A stretch of 64,000 nt of DNA from an uncultured Prevotella sp. (GCA_944321295.1 CALUKU010000015.1:1-64000); one strand, 5' to 3'. Counted from the first letter of the stretch, positions 1 through 7,960 are shown. The notes: a model not told the origin generated them from the sequence alone. Numbers and translations are program-made.

Positions 1-187
1 CGGCCGTCTGCGACACCGAGTTGCCTTCCTCGAAGTTGCCCTGTATCTTGGCGTCCATGGGTATGATGCGGCTTCCGTCGGCCACTATGCGCCCTGCGCC
101 GTAGCCGTACTCTTCGTTGTCTTCAAGGTTTACCAGCGCCCAACCTATGCTGTTGGGGCCGAGGTCTAATCCAAGTATTCTTTTCAT
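1..187 (-). CDS. cas9: Cas9 endonuclease, N-terminal fragment (type II-C-like), cut by the window edge
   Basis: Only the first 62 codons are in the window; the rest lies to the left. The ATG is at 187 on the minus strand. The protein opens with MKRILGLDLGPNSIGWALV, the RuvC-I motif of Cas9, with the catalytic Asp at residue 8, and continues with SRIIPMDAKI and EEGNSVSQTA, the segment that in Bacteroidota Cas9 proteins comes just before the arginine-rich bridge helix. The family norm at the RuvC-I turn is GTNSIGW; here it is GPNSIGW. Cas9 is the RNA-guided DNA nuclease of type II CRISPR systems. No CRISPR array, cas1 or cas2 lies in the window, and no convincing tracrRNA is visible in the 330 bp upstream; they would have to be further left. 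Confidence 0.85.
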   Translation of the reverse strand, partial: MKRILGLDLGPNSIGWALVNLEDNEEYGYGAGRIVADGSRIIPMDAKIQGNFEEGNSVSQTA

Positions 188-520
188 GGCATTGCTTTTT
201 TGTGTGTTTGTTTGGGTGTGGCGCTGCCGGCGGCGGTCTGCGCGGGTGGTGGTTTTTGTGTCGGCCGTGGCGGCGGGGCGCTATATGCGCAAGTGCCAAG
301 GCGGGGCCGGGCGGACTTGTGGATGGCCGCCGGCCGTCGCCTTGGCGTTGTTTTTCGGTGATGTGCGTAAGTGGTTGGCTGTTACGGCGTTACGACATGC
401 GGCAAACGGACCTGCCGAAAGCGGCCTTTCATGCTGCGTTTTGCGGCTTTTCGTGCCGCAAAAGGCCGTGTATGGCTCGCCTGTCGTAGCTGCGTGCCGG
501 CCGGTCGGCAGGCTGCCGTC
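188..520. other. Gene-free spacer between cas9 and the DUF3332 gene
   Basis: Reading frames here are GC-driven and have no recognisable protein features. The only structure seen is a palindromic repeat at about 418-468. No clear TAnnTTTG promoter box is visible ahead of cas9, so its promoter is unassigned. Confidence 0.5.
418..468. repeat. GGCCTTTC-type palindromic repeat (family C)
   Basis: Degenerate copy of the dispersed palindrome seen through the spacers of this window: a GCGGCCTTTC arm followed by TTTTGCGGC and GCCGCAAAAGGCC arms. It could form a hairpin past the 3' end of the DUF3332 gene (minus strand, ending at 521), where it may also help stop transcription. Confidence 0.5.
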
Positions 521-1072
521 TTACCTGAAGGCGAAGTATGTGCCGCCGTTGACGGCCATGCGGGCCGAGTAGACGCCGTATTCGTTGAGGGGAACGTCCA
601 TCGTGCCGCCGTCGTTGAGGTAAATCTGGGCGGTGTCGTTGTCCTTGATCTTGAGCAGGGTAGTCTTCTTGCCGTCCTGCACCATCGACCATGTGTTCTC
701 CTCCTTGTCGTAGGTGAAGTTTACAATCTGGCCGTCGGGGCCTTTTACCTCGTAGCCGTCCTCGAGCGTGGTTACGGCGTACAGCTTGCCGTCGCTGCCG
801 AGCACGCTCTCCGTCTTGCCTACGTTCTCGGCCAGGGGGTTGCTGCCCGACCAGAACTCTATGGTGTTGATGACGAAGATGTCGGCCACGCCGCACAGTG
901 CGTAGGCCGGTGATATGAGGATGAATATCAGCGCGTTGAGAAACTTGTTGCCCGTGGCGCGCTTGTTCCAGTCGAGCACTTTGTTGAACAGTCCGAACGA
1001 GCCGATGCACGACGTCGTGAGGCATGCTGCGGCCATTAGGTAAACGATGGGTTTTAATGCTTTGTGGTTCAT
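521..1072 (-). CDS. DUF3332 family lipoprotein
   Basis: 183 aa. The N-terminus MNHKALKPIVYLMAAACLTTSC is a lipoprotein signal peptide with the lipid-carrying Cys at about residue 22. Next comes IGSFGLFNKVLDWNKRATGNKF and a hydrophobic stretch (about residues 45-70), the signature of DUF3332 proteins, which are anchored in the envelope and have no assigned function. The C-terminal half is a beta-rich region with repeated D/G turns. A TAGATTTG box on the minus strand at 1110-1103 could be its -7 element. It is the gene next to cas9 but shows no sign of a CRISPR role; the two read in the same direction with 333 bp between them. Confidence 0.8.
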   Translation of the reverse strand: MNHKALKPIVYLMAAACLTTSCIGSFGLFNKVLDWNKRATGNKFLNALIFILISPAYALCGVADIFVINTIEFWSGSNPLAENVGKTESVLGSDGKLYAVTTLEDGYEVKGPDGQIVNFTYDKEENTWSMVQDGKKTTLLKIKDNDTAQIYLNDGGTMDVPLNEYGVYSARMAVNGGTYFAFR

Positions 1073-1152
1073 AATGCTGTTTTTTGGTTTTCTATCTGAT
1101 TACAAATCTAATCTTTTCTTTAGAAAACCTTTGACGATTTGTCATAAATAAA

Positions 1153-1186
1153 CAAAAAATGTGGCATTTTAACTAAAATGCCACAT
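1153..1186 (-). terminator. Rho-independent terminator after the WbqC gene
   Basis: Read on the minus strand it is an ATGTGGCATTTTA stem with a 3-nt loop and an AAAATGCCACAT return arm, followed by six T residues. It lies 72 bp past the WbqC stop and ends the dapB-to-WbqC transcription direction. Confidence 0.85.
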
Positions 1187-1257
1187 CGTTTCATGCTTTT
1201 TTGCCTGCCGCTGCTTCGGCGGCGGCGTGTTTGCGGCGGCCTGCCGCGGGTTTGCCG

Positions 1258-1911
1258 TCAGAGGTATAGCAGGCTTTCGTTGCCCATGTTGAAGAGCAGG
1301 TCGAGTATGCTGAGGTTGGGCGTGAAGCCGTGCTTGGCCTCGTACACCTGGTAATAGCGCCTCGGTTCGAACGTGGGGTCGGGCAGGGGGTGCTTTGGGC
1401 GTATGGCGTCGCGGTAGTCGGCCGTGCCGTCGAGCGCGGGGCTGTCGGGCGCGGCGAAGCCCGTCGTAGGCTCTACGTCAGGCTCTATGCCTATCAGCTC
1501 GCACATCTTGGCGCAAATCTCGGTGTTGAAGTCGTAAAGGAACGTCCATCTGCGCTCGAAGAAGGGGCGTATGTCGTCGGCGTAGAACTCGAAGAAGGGC
1601 GACTCGCCGTAGGCGCTCGCCAGGGCGTTCCAGTGCTGGTGGCGCCAGTTGCCGTGGTCGCTTATGCGCACGTCCTTCATCAGCGTCTTGCCCGCCTGTC
1701 CGCCGTCAGCGGCGACTGCGGCGGCCTCAGTGCGCTCCACGGGCACGGTAAGGGCCTGCGTGCCGCTCGTTGTGGCTATCACGCAGCGGTTGCGGTAGGT
1801 TTGCTTTATGAAGCTGTCGTAGGCCTCTACGTACACCTTGCCGTAGCGGTTGAGCTTCTGGTACCATTGTACGGGGCCGAAATATGTCGATGAGAGCAGT
1901 GCTTTAGTCAT
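1258..1911 (-). CDS. WbqC-like family protein
   Basis: 217 aa, matching the WbqC-like family: it opens with LLSSTYFGPVQWYQKL, then ISDHGNWRHQHWNALASAYG at about residues 80-100 and SPFFEFYADDIRPFFE shortly after, all hallmarks of this family. WbqC proteins occur in O-antigen clusters of some bacteria, but in Bacteroidota they are usually found next to signal peptidase genes, as here; the biochemical role is not established. No signal peptide, so probably cytoplasmic. Its start overlaps the end of the upstream S26-like gene by 8 bp, so the two are translationally coupled. Confidence 0.85.
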   Translation of the reverse strand: MTKALLSSTYFGPVQWYQKLNRYGKVYVEAYDSFIKQTYRNRCVIATTSGTQALTVPVERTEAAAVAADGGQAGKTLMKDVRISDHGNWRHQHWNALASAYGESPFFEFYADDIRPFFERRWTFLYDFNTEICAKMCELIGIEPDVEPTTGFAAPDSPALDGTADYRDAIRPKHPLPDPTFEPRRYYQVYEAKHGFTPNLSILDLLFNMGNESLLYL

Positions 1912-2626
1912 TCTTGCTGTTGTGTGTCTGTTGTCCGCCGGCGGCGGTTATGATGGGCTGCAGCCGCCGTCCGGGGCGCAGGCAGCCTGCAGCGGGGCGG
2001 TCGGGGTCGACCGAGTAGAGCAGCATTTGGGCCTTGCCGATGATGAATGTCTCGGGCACGAGGCCGAAGTATCTTGAGTCGCTCGTGTCGGCGCGCCGTC
2101 CCGAGCTGAACCAGTAGTAGTCGTTGCTGAAGGCGGCGCAGCGCGTTTCCTCGCCGTCTACGTAGAGGCGGCCGCCTGACGTGCGGGCGCTGCGGCCCTC
2201 GTAGCGGTTGTAGATGAAGCTTATCAGCGCGGCGTTGTCGGCCGTCACCTCTATAATATGCCTGCGGCCGGGCACGATTATCCTCGCGCCGGCCGCCGTA
2301 ACGGTGTCGCCGGGCACGCCCGTGCAGTAGTATGCGAGGACGTCCCGGTCGGCAATTTCATGTAGTGTGTCTGCTGGATTGTTGAATATTACAAGGTCGC
2401 CGCGCTCAACCTGCGACGGCGCCCATCGCGCGTATCTGAAGAATGTGCCGCCGCCCGTGCGCAGGCCATAGCTCCATCTGTTCACAAGGACGCGGTCGCC
2501 GTCGACGAAGCACGGTTCGAGCGCCGTGCCTCTGACCGTGTAGACTGTGAACGCCAGCGCCCTGAAGGCCAACATCAACACGATTGTGGCCGCGAGCGCC
2601 ATCGCTGACTTGAGGGCATTTTTCAT
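1904..2626 (-). CDS. Signal peptidase I-like (S26) protein with lost catalytic dyad
   Basis: 240 aa with one N-terminal membrane segment (about residues 5-26) and the S26 fold: box B-like GTALEPCFVDGDRVLVNRW, box C-like ERGDLVIFNNP, box D-like YYCTGVPGD and box E-like RRADTSDSRYFGLVPE. Real signal peptidases have Ser in the S-M-x-P motif; here the aligned residue is Ala35. The general base Lys, seen as YVKRCVGLPG in the neighbouring LepB, is Tyr99 here. Both members of the Ser/Lys dyad are therefore gone while the scaffold is intact. It is likely a non-catalytic paralogue, perhaps a partner or chaperone of LepB. It lies 166 bp downstream of lepB on the same strand. Confidence 0.85.
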   Translation of the reverse strand: MKNALKSAMALAATIVLMLAFRALAFTVYTVRGTALEPCFVDGDRVLVNRWSYGLRTGGGTFFRYARWAPSQVERGDLVIFNNPADTLHEIADRDVLAYYCTGVPGDTVTAAGARIIVPGRRHIIEVTADNAALISFIYNRYEGRSARTSGGRLYVDGEETRCAAFSNDYYWFSSGRRADTSDSRYFGLVPETFIIGKAQMLLYSVDPDRPAAGCLRPGRRLQPIITAAGGQQTHNSKND

Positions 2627-2792
2627 ATGTCAGTCAACAAGTTGACGGGTGGCTGGGCGGCAAGCGTTTTCCGCCGTTCCGCCGGATAGGCCGGCTTTAA
2701 GCCTGCGCGGCCGGCCTTTCCGGCCGCTTGGGGCGTGCCGCCGGCGTGCTGTGTGCGCCGGTTTGCCGGCCGTGGGCTTGTCAGCTTGTCTG

Positions 2793-4229
2793 CTATTTTA
2801 TGTCGTCGACCATCTTGAACAGCCTGTTCCAGCGCACTCCCGAGAAGCCGCCGCGGTCAGGGTCGCTGCTCCACCAGATGAAGATTGGCTTGCCCACGAT
2901 GTGATCTTCGGGCACGAAGCCCCAGTATCGCGAGTCGGCCGAGTTGTGGCGGTTGTCGCCCATCATCCAGTAATAGTCCATCTTGAACGTGTATCGGTCG
3001 GCCTGCTTGCCGTTGATGAATATCTTTCCGCCGCGCACCTGCAGGTCGTTGCCTTCATAAACGCGTATCGGGCGCTCGTAGACGGCGATGTTCTGCATCG
3101 TCAGGCGCACCGTTTCGCCTTTCTTAGGTATCCACACGGGGCCGTAGTTGTCGCGTGTCCAGCCCGTGTTGGCGTTCAGCGGGTAGATGTCGCCCGTTAT
3201 AGTGTCGGTGTTTAGCGTAATGCTCTCCACCAGGTCCTTGCGCTTCCGCAGCGCGTCCACGGCCCTTGCGGTCAGCGGCATGTATCCGCTCTGGTTGAGG
3301 CTCGTAAGGTCTTCCATGCTGATGCCGAGGTCTTTCATGAGGTCGTCGGGCAGCGGCTGCAGCAGCTTCACGTAGTAAGTGTACTGCACGTTGTCGGGTT
3401 CCTTGTTGGGTTTGCCGTCAAGATATACTATGCGGTTCTTTATCTGGAGCGTCTGTCCGGGCAGTCCCACGCAGCGCTTCACGTAGTTTTCGCGGCGGTC
3501 TACGGGCCTTGTCATGATGTGTCCGTAGGTTGAGGGGTTCTCGATGATGTACTGCCGCCCCGTGTCATACACCTTTTCATACCAGTCGCGCTGCTCCTGC
3601 GGGGTCAGCGTGGCCATGTCCGGCCGGTAGTTGAGCAGCTGGCTGCCGAACGAGTAGCACATCTGGTAATAGTCGGCGGCCTGGAATTGCTCGTTTGACA
3701 CGATGGTGTCGCCGGCAGGGTAGTTGAACACGACGATGTCGTTAAGCTCTACGTTGCCGAGTCCTTTCACGCGGCGGTAGTCCCATTGGGGCCACTCTAT
3801 GTACGACTTGCAGCCGAACACGGGCAGCGTGTGCTGCGTCAGCGGCATGGTGAGCGGCGTCTGCGGTATGCGCGGGCCGTAGTTAACCTTGCTGACGAAG
3901 AGGTAGTCGCCCGTGAGGAGCGACTTTTCGAGCGACGACGAGGGTATTACGTAGTTCTGGAAGAAGAACAAGTTGATGAAGTACACTGCCACGAGGGCGA
4001 ACACTATGGCGTCGACCCACGACATGACGAAGCGCACGGGCGGCTCGGAGTTTTTCCACCATTGCCAGCGTATCTTCTTGGTTATGTACACGTCGAAGAT
4101 GAACGGGACTACGAGCAGTCCCCACCAGCTTTCCACCCATAATAAGAAGGTGAGATATAACACAAGGACTACGGCGAACTTAGTCCACTGTTTCTTCATA
4201 TTGAGGTTTTTTCTTTCCTTGTCTTCCAT
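2793..4229 (-). CDS. lepB: Signal peptidase I
   Basis: 478 aa from the first ATG (an internal ATG at 4199 gives 468 aa, beginning MKKQWTKF). It removes signal peptides from exported proteins at the outer face of the inner membrane. Membrane segments lie at about 18-46 and 72-92. The catalytic Ser is Ser99 in VIPSSSLEKSLLTGD, the general base Lys251 in NYVKRCVGLPGQ, and box E is GDNRHNSADSRYWGFVPEDH near the C-terminus. It is long for the family because of an insert of roughly 100 residues between boxes C and D and another after box D, as is usual in Bacteroidota. It follows dapB on the same strand. Confidence 0.95.
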   Translation of the reverse strand: MEDKERKNLNMKKQWTKFAVVLVLYLTFLLWVESWWGLLVVPFIFDVYITKKIRWQWWKNSEPPVRFVMSWVDAIVFALVAVYFINLFFFQNYVIPSSSLEKSLLTGDYLFVSKVNYGPRIPQTPLTMPLTQHTLPVFGCKSYIEWPQWDYRRVKGLGNVELNDIVVFNYPAGDTIVSNEQFQAADYYQMCYSFGSQLLNYRPDMATLTPQEQRDWYEKVYDTGRQYIIENPSTYGHIMTRPVDRRENYVKRCVGLPGQTLQIKNRIVYLDGKPNKEPDNVQYTYYVKLLQPLPDDLMKDLGISMEDLTSLNQSGYMPLTARAVDALRKRKDLVESITLNTDTITGDIYPLNANTGWTRDNYGPVWIPKKGETVRLTMQNIAVYERPIRVYEGNDLQVRGGKIFINGKQADRYTFKMDYYWMMGDNRHNSADSRYWGFVPEDHIVGKPIFIWWSSDPDRGGFSGVRWNRLFKMVDDIK

Positions 4230-4252
4230 TGTATGTTGAAAAATAAGAAAAT

Positions 4253-4346
4253 GCCGTCGGCCCTCCTTCTCAAAATAAATAAGTCAGTCAAATACAAGTT
4301 TATAACGTAGTTTCACAATTACGCTGAGTAAGGAAGGACCGACGGC
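4253..4346 (-). other. Inverted repeat in the dapB-lepB spacer
   Basis: GCCGTCGGCCCTCCTTC (4253-4269) and GAAGGACCGACGGC (4333-4346) are near-complementary arms with about 63 bp between them. On the minus strand the structure would form in the lepB leader, just ahead of its ATG. It could be an attenuator or an RNA-stability element; the function is not shown. Confidence 0.45.
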
Positions 4347-4389
4347 GATATTCTGTTCTCATCCGTTTATTATGTTGCGCCGCCGCGCA

Positions 4390-5145
4390 TCAGAACTTGA
4401 ACATGTCGTTTATCGTGAGCAGGCCGCAGTGGCTTGCCGTATATTCGGCGGCGAGCACGGCTCCGAGGGCGAAGCCCTTTCTTGAGTGCGCATCATGCGT
4501 TATGGTTATGCAGTCTGCTTCAGAGTCGTATGTTATCTTATGTATGCCGGGCACTTCGTCGCGCCTTATGCTGTTGATGGCTATCTCGTCGTCGGCGCAG
4601 TTGTCGGTGCCCGTCAGGCTGCCGTCAGGGGCGAGCAGCGTGCCCTTCACCCATTTGTCTTTGCGGTCGAGGTTGGCTATTATGTCCTCGGTCAGCGTTA
4701 TGGCCGTGCCGCTGGGTGCGTCGAGCTTATGGACGTGGTGGGTTTCCTCCACGCTGACGGAATATTGCGTAAAGCCGTTCATTATCTTTGCCAGATACCT
4801 GTTGACGGCGGAGAATATGGCAACGCCTACGCTGAAGTTGGAAGCCCAGAAGAGCGTGTGCCCTTCGTCGGTGCACATGCGGCGGACGTCGTCGCCGTGC
4901 TCCTTCATCCATCCTGTAGAGCCGGACACTACCTTCACTCCTTTTGCGAAGGCTTTCAGGTAGTTGCCGTAGGCCGCCGCCGGTGTCGTGAACTCGATGG
5001 CCACGTCGGCCGAGGCGAAGGCTTCAGAGTTGAACTCCTCCTGGTTGTCCTTGTCGATTATGCTTACGATGTCATGGCCGCGGTCTTTGGCAATCTGTTC
5101 AATCATCTTGCCCATCTTGCCGTAACCTATGATGGCTATTCTCAT
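4390..5145 (-). CDS. dapB: 4-hydroxy-tetrahydrodipicolinate reductase
   Basis: 251 aa. It catalyses the NAD(P)H-dependent reduction step of the diaminopimelate/lysine pathway in the cytoplasm. The Rossmann motif IAIIGYGKMGKMIE is at the N-terminus, EFTTPAAAYGN at about 50-60, ASNFSVGVAIF at about 99-109, and the signature VEETHHVHKLDAPSGTA, which holds the catalytic His/Lys pair, at about 131-147. Length and motifs are normal for the shorter Bacteroidota form. It is first in the dapB-lepB-S26-WbqC group and has a well-formed promoter 25 bp upstream. Confidence 0.96.
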   Translation of the reverse strand: MRIAIIGYGKMGKMIEQIAKDRGHDIVSIIDKDNQEEFNSEAFASADVAIEFTTPAAAYGNYLKAFAKGVKVVSGSTGWMKEHGDDVRRMCTDEGHTLFWASNFSVGVAIFSAVNRYLAKIMNGFTQYSVSVEETHHVHKLDAPSGTAITLTEDIIANLDRKDKWVKGTLLAPDGSLTGTDNCADDEIAINSIRRDEVPGIHKITYDSEADCITITHDAHSRKGFALGAVLAAEYTASHCGLLTINDMFKF

Positions 5146-5170
5146 TACGCAAATGATTTATTTCCGACAG

Positions 5171-5201
5171 CAAAGATAGCAAATATATTTGAACGTGCAA
5201 A
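5171..5201 (-). promoter_or_regulatory. Promoter of dapB
   Basis: On the minus strand: TTTG (5201-5198), 19 bp, TATCTTTG (5178-5171). This is an exact match to the Bacteroidota consensus TTTG-N19/20-TAnnTTTG. Predicted leader length is about 20 nt. Confidence 0.8.
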
Positions 5202-5233
5202 CTTTCCGCTTTGTTTTTTCACTTTTATTTTTA

Positions 5234-5433
5234 TTGGTTATGAGGTTTTTGCGGTTATACGGTTATGGGGTTGTGCGGTTTTAGGGCTAATCGGATTGTG
5301 GGGCCTTGCGGTTATACGGTTGTGGGGTTTTGTGGTTTTAAGACGCATGGCCGGTTTGGCGGCAGAAACATCTTATAACCGTAAAACCCCACAACCCCAT
5401 AACCGCAAGACCCCACAACCGCATAACCGTAAA
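5234..5433. repeat. Inverted array of short GGTTATACGG-like repeats
   Basis: Left half (about 5234-5342): tandem degenerate copies of TTGCGGTTATACGGTTRTGG-type units on the plus strand. Right half (about 5371-5433): the same units reverse-complemented, AACCGTAAAACCCCACAACC and variants. The whole block could fold into a long imperfect hairpin. It lies between the dapB promoter and the end of the helicase gene. No coding potential is seen. Confidence 0.75.
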
Positions 5434-5462
5434 GCCGCATGGGCCATGCATGCCGCCGTGGC

Positions 5463-7340
5463 TTACTTCTTAGGCTTGCGGCGTGCCCATCCCTCCTCGC
5501 TGAAGTCAGGCTCGTCGCCTATCAGCCTGACGTCTTTGCCGCCGTTGTTGAAGAACTGGCGCCAGTCGTCCTTGCGTCCGCTCTCGCTGAAGCCGTCGTC
5601 GGGCCTCTTGCGCCGGCGCTCGCCGCCGTCGTCGGCGCCGCGGCGTGGCTTCCTGTCGTATGCGCCCTGGCGGTCGGCCTTACGTCCGCCGCGCTGCGGC
5701 TTCTGGTCGCGGTCGGCGTCGTTGCAGCGCACCTGGCGCCCCTTGTACGTCGTGCCGTCGAGCGCGCGCATCACCTTTGCGGCGTCCCTCTCGGGCACTT
5801 CGAAGTATGCCATCTTCGCCATCAGGTCTATGGCGCCTATCTCCTGGCGTCCGCCGCGCATGTTGCGGTTGACGAACTGCATCAGCTCGCCCGGGTAGAA
5901 GCCGTCGGCCTTGCCCAGGTTGATGAACAGTCGGCGGTAGCCGGCCTCCGGCTTGTGCGTACGCTTGCGCTCGTCGCTGGGGCGCTCTTTCTTTTTCTTT
6001 TCGCCGCGCGCCGTGGGTTTCTCTATCTCTGGCGCGTCGGCGTAGTAGGCGAGGAACTTGCCGAACTCGAGGCTGACGATTTTCTTTATCACGTCTTCTT
6101 TGTCGATGTACTCGAAGTAGCGGTTGATGTCGTCCATGAAGGGCGCTATCTCCTCGTCGTTGACGTCGGTCTTGACTATCTGGTCCATCACCTTGTAGAG
6201 CTGCTTCTTGCAGATTTCCTCGGCCGAGGGTATGTCGCCCTGGACGAACTCCTTGCCGATGGTCTTCTCTATGGCGCGTATCTTCGACTTCTCCTTCGTG
6301 TGCACGATTGATATCGACGTGCCCTTCTTGCCGGCGCGGCCCGTTCGTCCGCTGCGGTGGGTGTAGCTCTCGATGTCGTCGGGCAGTCCGTAGTTGATGA
6401 CGTGCGTCAGGTCGTCGACGTCCAGGCCGCGGGCGGCCACGTCGGTTGCCACGAGCAGCTGCGTCAGGTGCTGGCGGAACTTCTGCATCGTCAGGTCCCT
6501 CTGCTGCTGCGACAGGTCGCCGTGCAGCGACTCGGCGTTGTAGCCGTCGTGTATCAGCTTGTCGGCTATCTCCTGCGTCTCGCGCTTCGTGCGGCAGAAT
6601 ATTATGGCGAATATCTTCGGGTAGTAGTCGACGATGCGCTTCAGCGCCAAGTACTTGTCCTTGGCGTTCACCATGTAATACACGTGGTTGACGTGCTCGG
6701 CGCCCTCGTTGCGGCTGCCCACCACTATCTCCTTGGCGTCGTGCAGGTAGTTGCGGGCTATCTTCTCTATCTCGCGGCTCATCGTGGCCGAGAAGAGCAG
6801 CGTGTTGCGGTCTTGCGGCACGCCCTCGAGTATCTCGTCGATGCTCTCCGAGAAGCCCATGTTAAGCATTTCGTCGGCCTCGTCGAGCACTACGTTCTTC
6901 ACGGCGTCGAGCTTTGCGGCGCCGCGGTGCATCAGGTCGATTAGGCGTCCCGGCGTGGCCACGATGATTTGGGCGCCGTGGCGCAGGGCGCGTATCTGGT
7001 TCTCTATCGACGTGCCGCCGTAAACGGGCACCACGTTGATTCCGCTCATGTATTTCGAGAAGTCCTTCAGGTCGTCGGCTATCTGCAGGCACAGCTCTCG
7101 GGTGGGGCTGAGCACGAGGGCCTGCGTCTGGCGCACGCGCGAGTCGGTGCGCTGCAGTATGGGTATGCCGAAGGCCGCCGTCTTGCCCGTGCCTGTCTGT
7201 GCCAGGGCTATTACGTCGTTTCTGTTGCCGAGCAAATAGGGGATTACTTCTTCCTGTACGGGCATGGGTTGCTCAAAGCCCAGCTCCTCGATGGCGCGGC
7301 GAATCTCTTCGCTTACGCCCAGTTCTTCAAATGTCTTCAA
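5463..7340 (-). CDS. DEAD-box ATP-dependent RNA helicase with DbpA-type RNA-binding domain, TTG start
   Basis: 625 aa from a TTG at 7340, giving (M)KTFEELGVSEEIRRAIEELG, which is where the Q-motif domain begins in relatives. Motifs in order: Q motif, I AQTGTGKT (about 47-54), Ia PTRELCLQ, II DEAD (about 153), III SAT, then the second RecA domain with RGLDVDDLTHVINYG and HRSGRTGRAGK. A DbpA-like RRM (about 470-540) follows, then a basic Arg/Gly/Asp-rich tail. The likely role is rRNA remodelling or cold-shock RNA unwinding, as in DeaD/CshA. No in-frame ATG lies between 7340 and the promoter box TAATTTTG (7419-7412). The in-frame ATG at 7544 lies upstream of that box and is rejected. Confidence 0.92.
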   Translation of the reverse strand: MKTFEELGVSEEIRRAIEELGFEQPMPVQEEVIPYLLGNRNDVIALAQTGTGKTAAFGIPILQRTDSRVRQTQALVLSPTRELCLQIADDLKDFSKYMSGINVVPVYGGTSIENQIRALRHGAQIIVATPGRLIDLMHRGAAKLDAVKNVVLDEADEMLNMGFSESIDEILEGVPQDRNTLLFSATMSREIEKIARNYLHDAKEIVVGSRNEGAEHVNHVYYMVNAKDKYLALKRIVDYYPKIFAIIFCRTKRETQEIADKLIHDGYNAESLHGDLSQQQRDLTMQKFRQHLTQLLVATDVAARGLDVDDLTHVINYGLPDDIESYTHRSGRTGRAGKKGTSISIVHTKEKSKIRAIEKTIGKEFVQGDIPSAEEICKKQLYKVMDQIVKTDVNDEEIAPFMDDINRYFEYIDKEDVIKKIVSLEFGKFLAYYADAPEIEKPTARGEKKKKERPSDERKRTHKPEAGYRRLFINLGKADGFYPGELMQFVNRNMRGGRQEIGAIDLMAKMAYFEVPERDAAKVMRALDGTTYKGRQVRCNDADRDQKPQRGGRKADRQGAYDRKPRRGADDGGERRRKRPDDGFSESGRKDDWRQFFNNGGKDVRLIGDEPDFSEEGWARRKPKK

Positions 7341-7411
7341 TCTAAATAATGTATGTATAAAAAAACGATCGTTCGGCCAAACATGAAAGGCCTGTTTGGC
7401 GTTTCCGGCTG

Positions 7412-7419
7412 CAAAATTA
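7412..7419 (-). promoter_or_regulatory. -7 promoter box of the helicase gene
   Basis: Minus strand TAATTTTG in the context ACTAATTTTGCAG, nearly the same as the rimP promoter box at 55880. No clear TTTG at -33. It predicts a leader of about 65-70 nt before the TTG start. Confidence 0.55.
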
Positions 7420-7534
7420 GTAAATTTCGGCCAACATCCGAGCATTTGCCGCCCGATTTTTTTGATTTTCGTCAGCCGTCGGCCTTGCTTACACATTATT
7501 ATATATGTAAGCTCGGTATAAGGAAACATCTTTT

Positions 7535-7646
7535 GTAGGGACATAATTCATTATGTCCGCACGCCGCGAAGGGGCGTATTTCACAAGTAAAATTGTCAAA
7601 AACGTTCTTTCAGAACGTGCGGACATATAATGAATTATGTCCCTAC
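7535..7646. repeat. GGACATAAT palindromic element (family A, copy 1)
   Basis: Left arm GTAGGGACATAATTCATTAT and onward to the GTCCGCACG segment; right arm CGTGCGGACATATAATGAAT and on to GTCCCTAC, with a middle of about 50 bp that includes AACGTTCTTTCAGAACGT. Each arm is itself palindromic. Closely similar copies are at 23095, 32637, 48338, 51718 (partial) and 61110. Flanks here carry CGAACTCACGTTATATATG-like sequence also found near other copies. No coding capacity. Confidence 0.85.
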
Positions 7647-7870
7647 AAAGGTTGTTCCCAGATATTCATGAAAAAATATTCTTATATCGAACTCACGTTA
7701 TATATGTAAACACGGCGCAGGTGCCGCCTTCAGCTGCACTCACGTCAAACCCAAATCGGGCCCGGCCGCCCGCCATGGCGGCGACCGTCTTAAATGCTTA
7801 TTCCGCCTCCGTTGCAGGCCCAAGGCCCCGGCAACGCTCACGCCGTTGCAACGCTCTGGCTTACAGCTCG

Positions 7871-7957
7871 TTGCAAAAGGCCGCCTCCGGGCTTGCCATA
7901 TGCCGCCTTTTGCTGCCCCGTTTGCCGCCTTTCGCAGGCCGAAAGGCGGCCTCTTGC
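7871..7957. repeat. GGCCGCCTTTC palindromic repeat cluster (family C)
   Basis: Several arms: CAAAAGGCCGCCTCC, GCCGCCTTTTGC, and TTTCGCAGGCCGAAAGGCGG. It ends 3 bp before the terminal repeat of the MITE-like element at 7961. Confidence 0.75.
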
Positions 7958-7960
7958 TGT

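Noticed and set aside
188-520. tracrRNA next to cas9
   Set aside because: No promoter, anti-repeat or terminator-like array could be recognised, and no CRISPR repeat is available to compare with.
117-913. Overlapping plus-strand frames near the left edge
   Set aside because: They run across the cas9 start and the DUF3332 gene in the opposite direction and show no protein features.
7341-7544. 68-codon upstream extension of the helicase
   Set aside because: It lies across and beyond the -7 promoter box and has no similarity to helicase N-termini; the Q-motif region begins at the TTG at 7340.
7535-7646. Insertion sequence or CRISPR repeat-spacer for the GGACATAAT elements
   Set aside because: No transposase, single palindromic unit per site, no repeat-spacer order.
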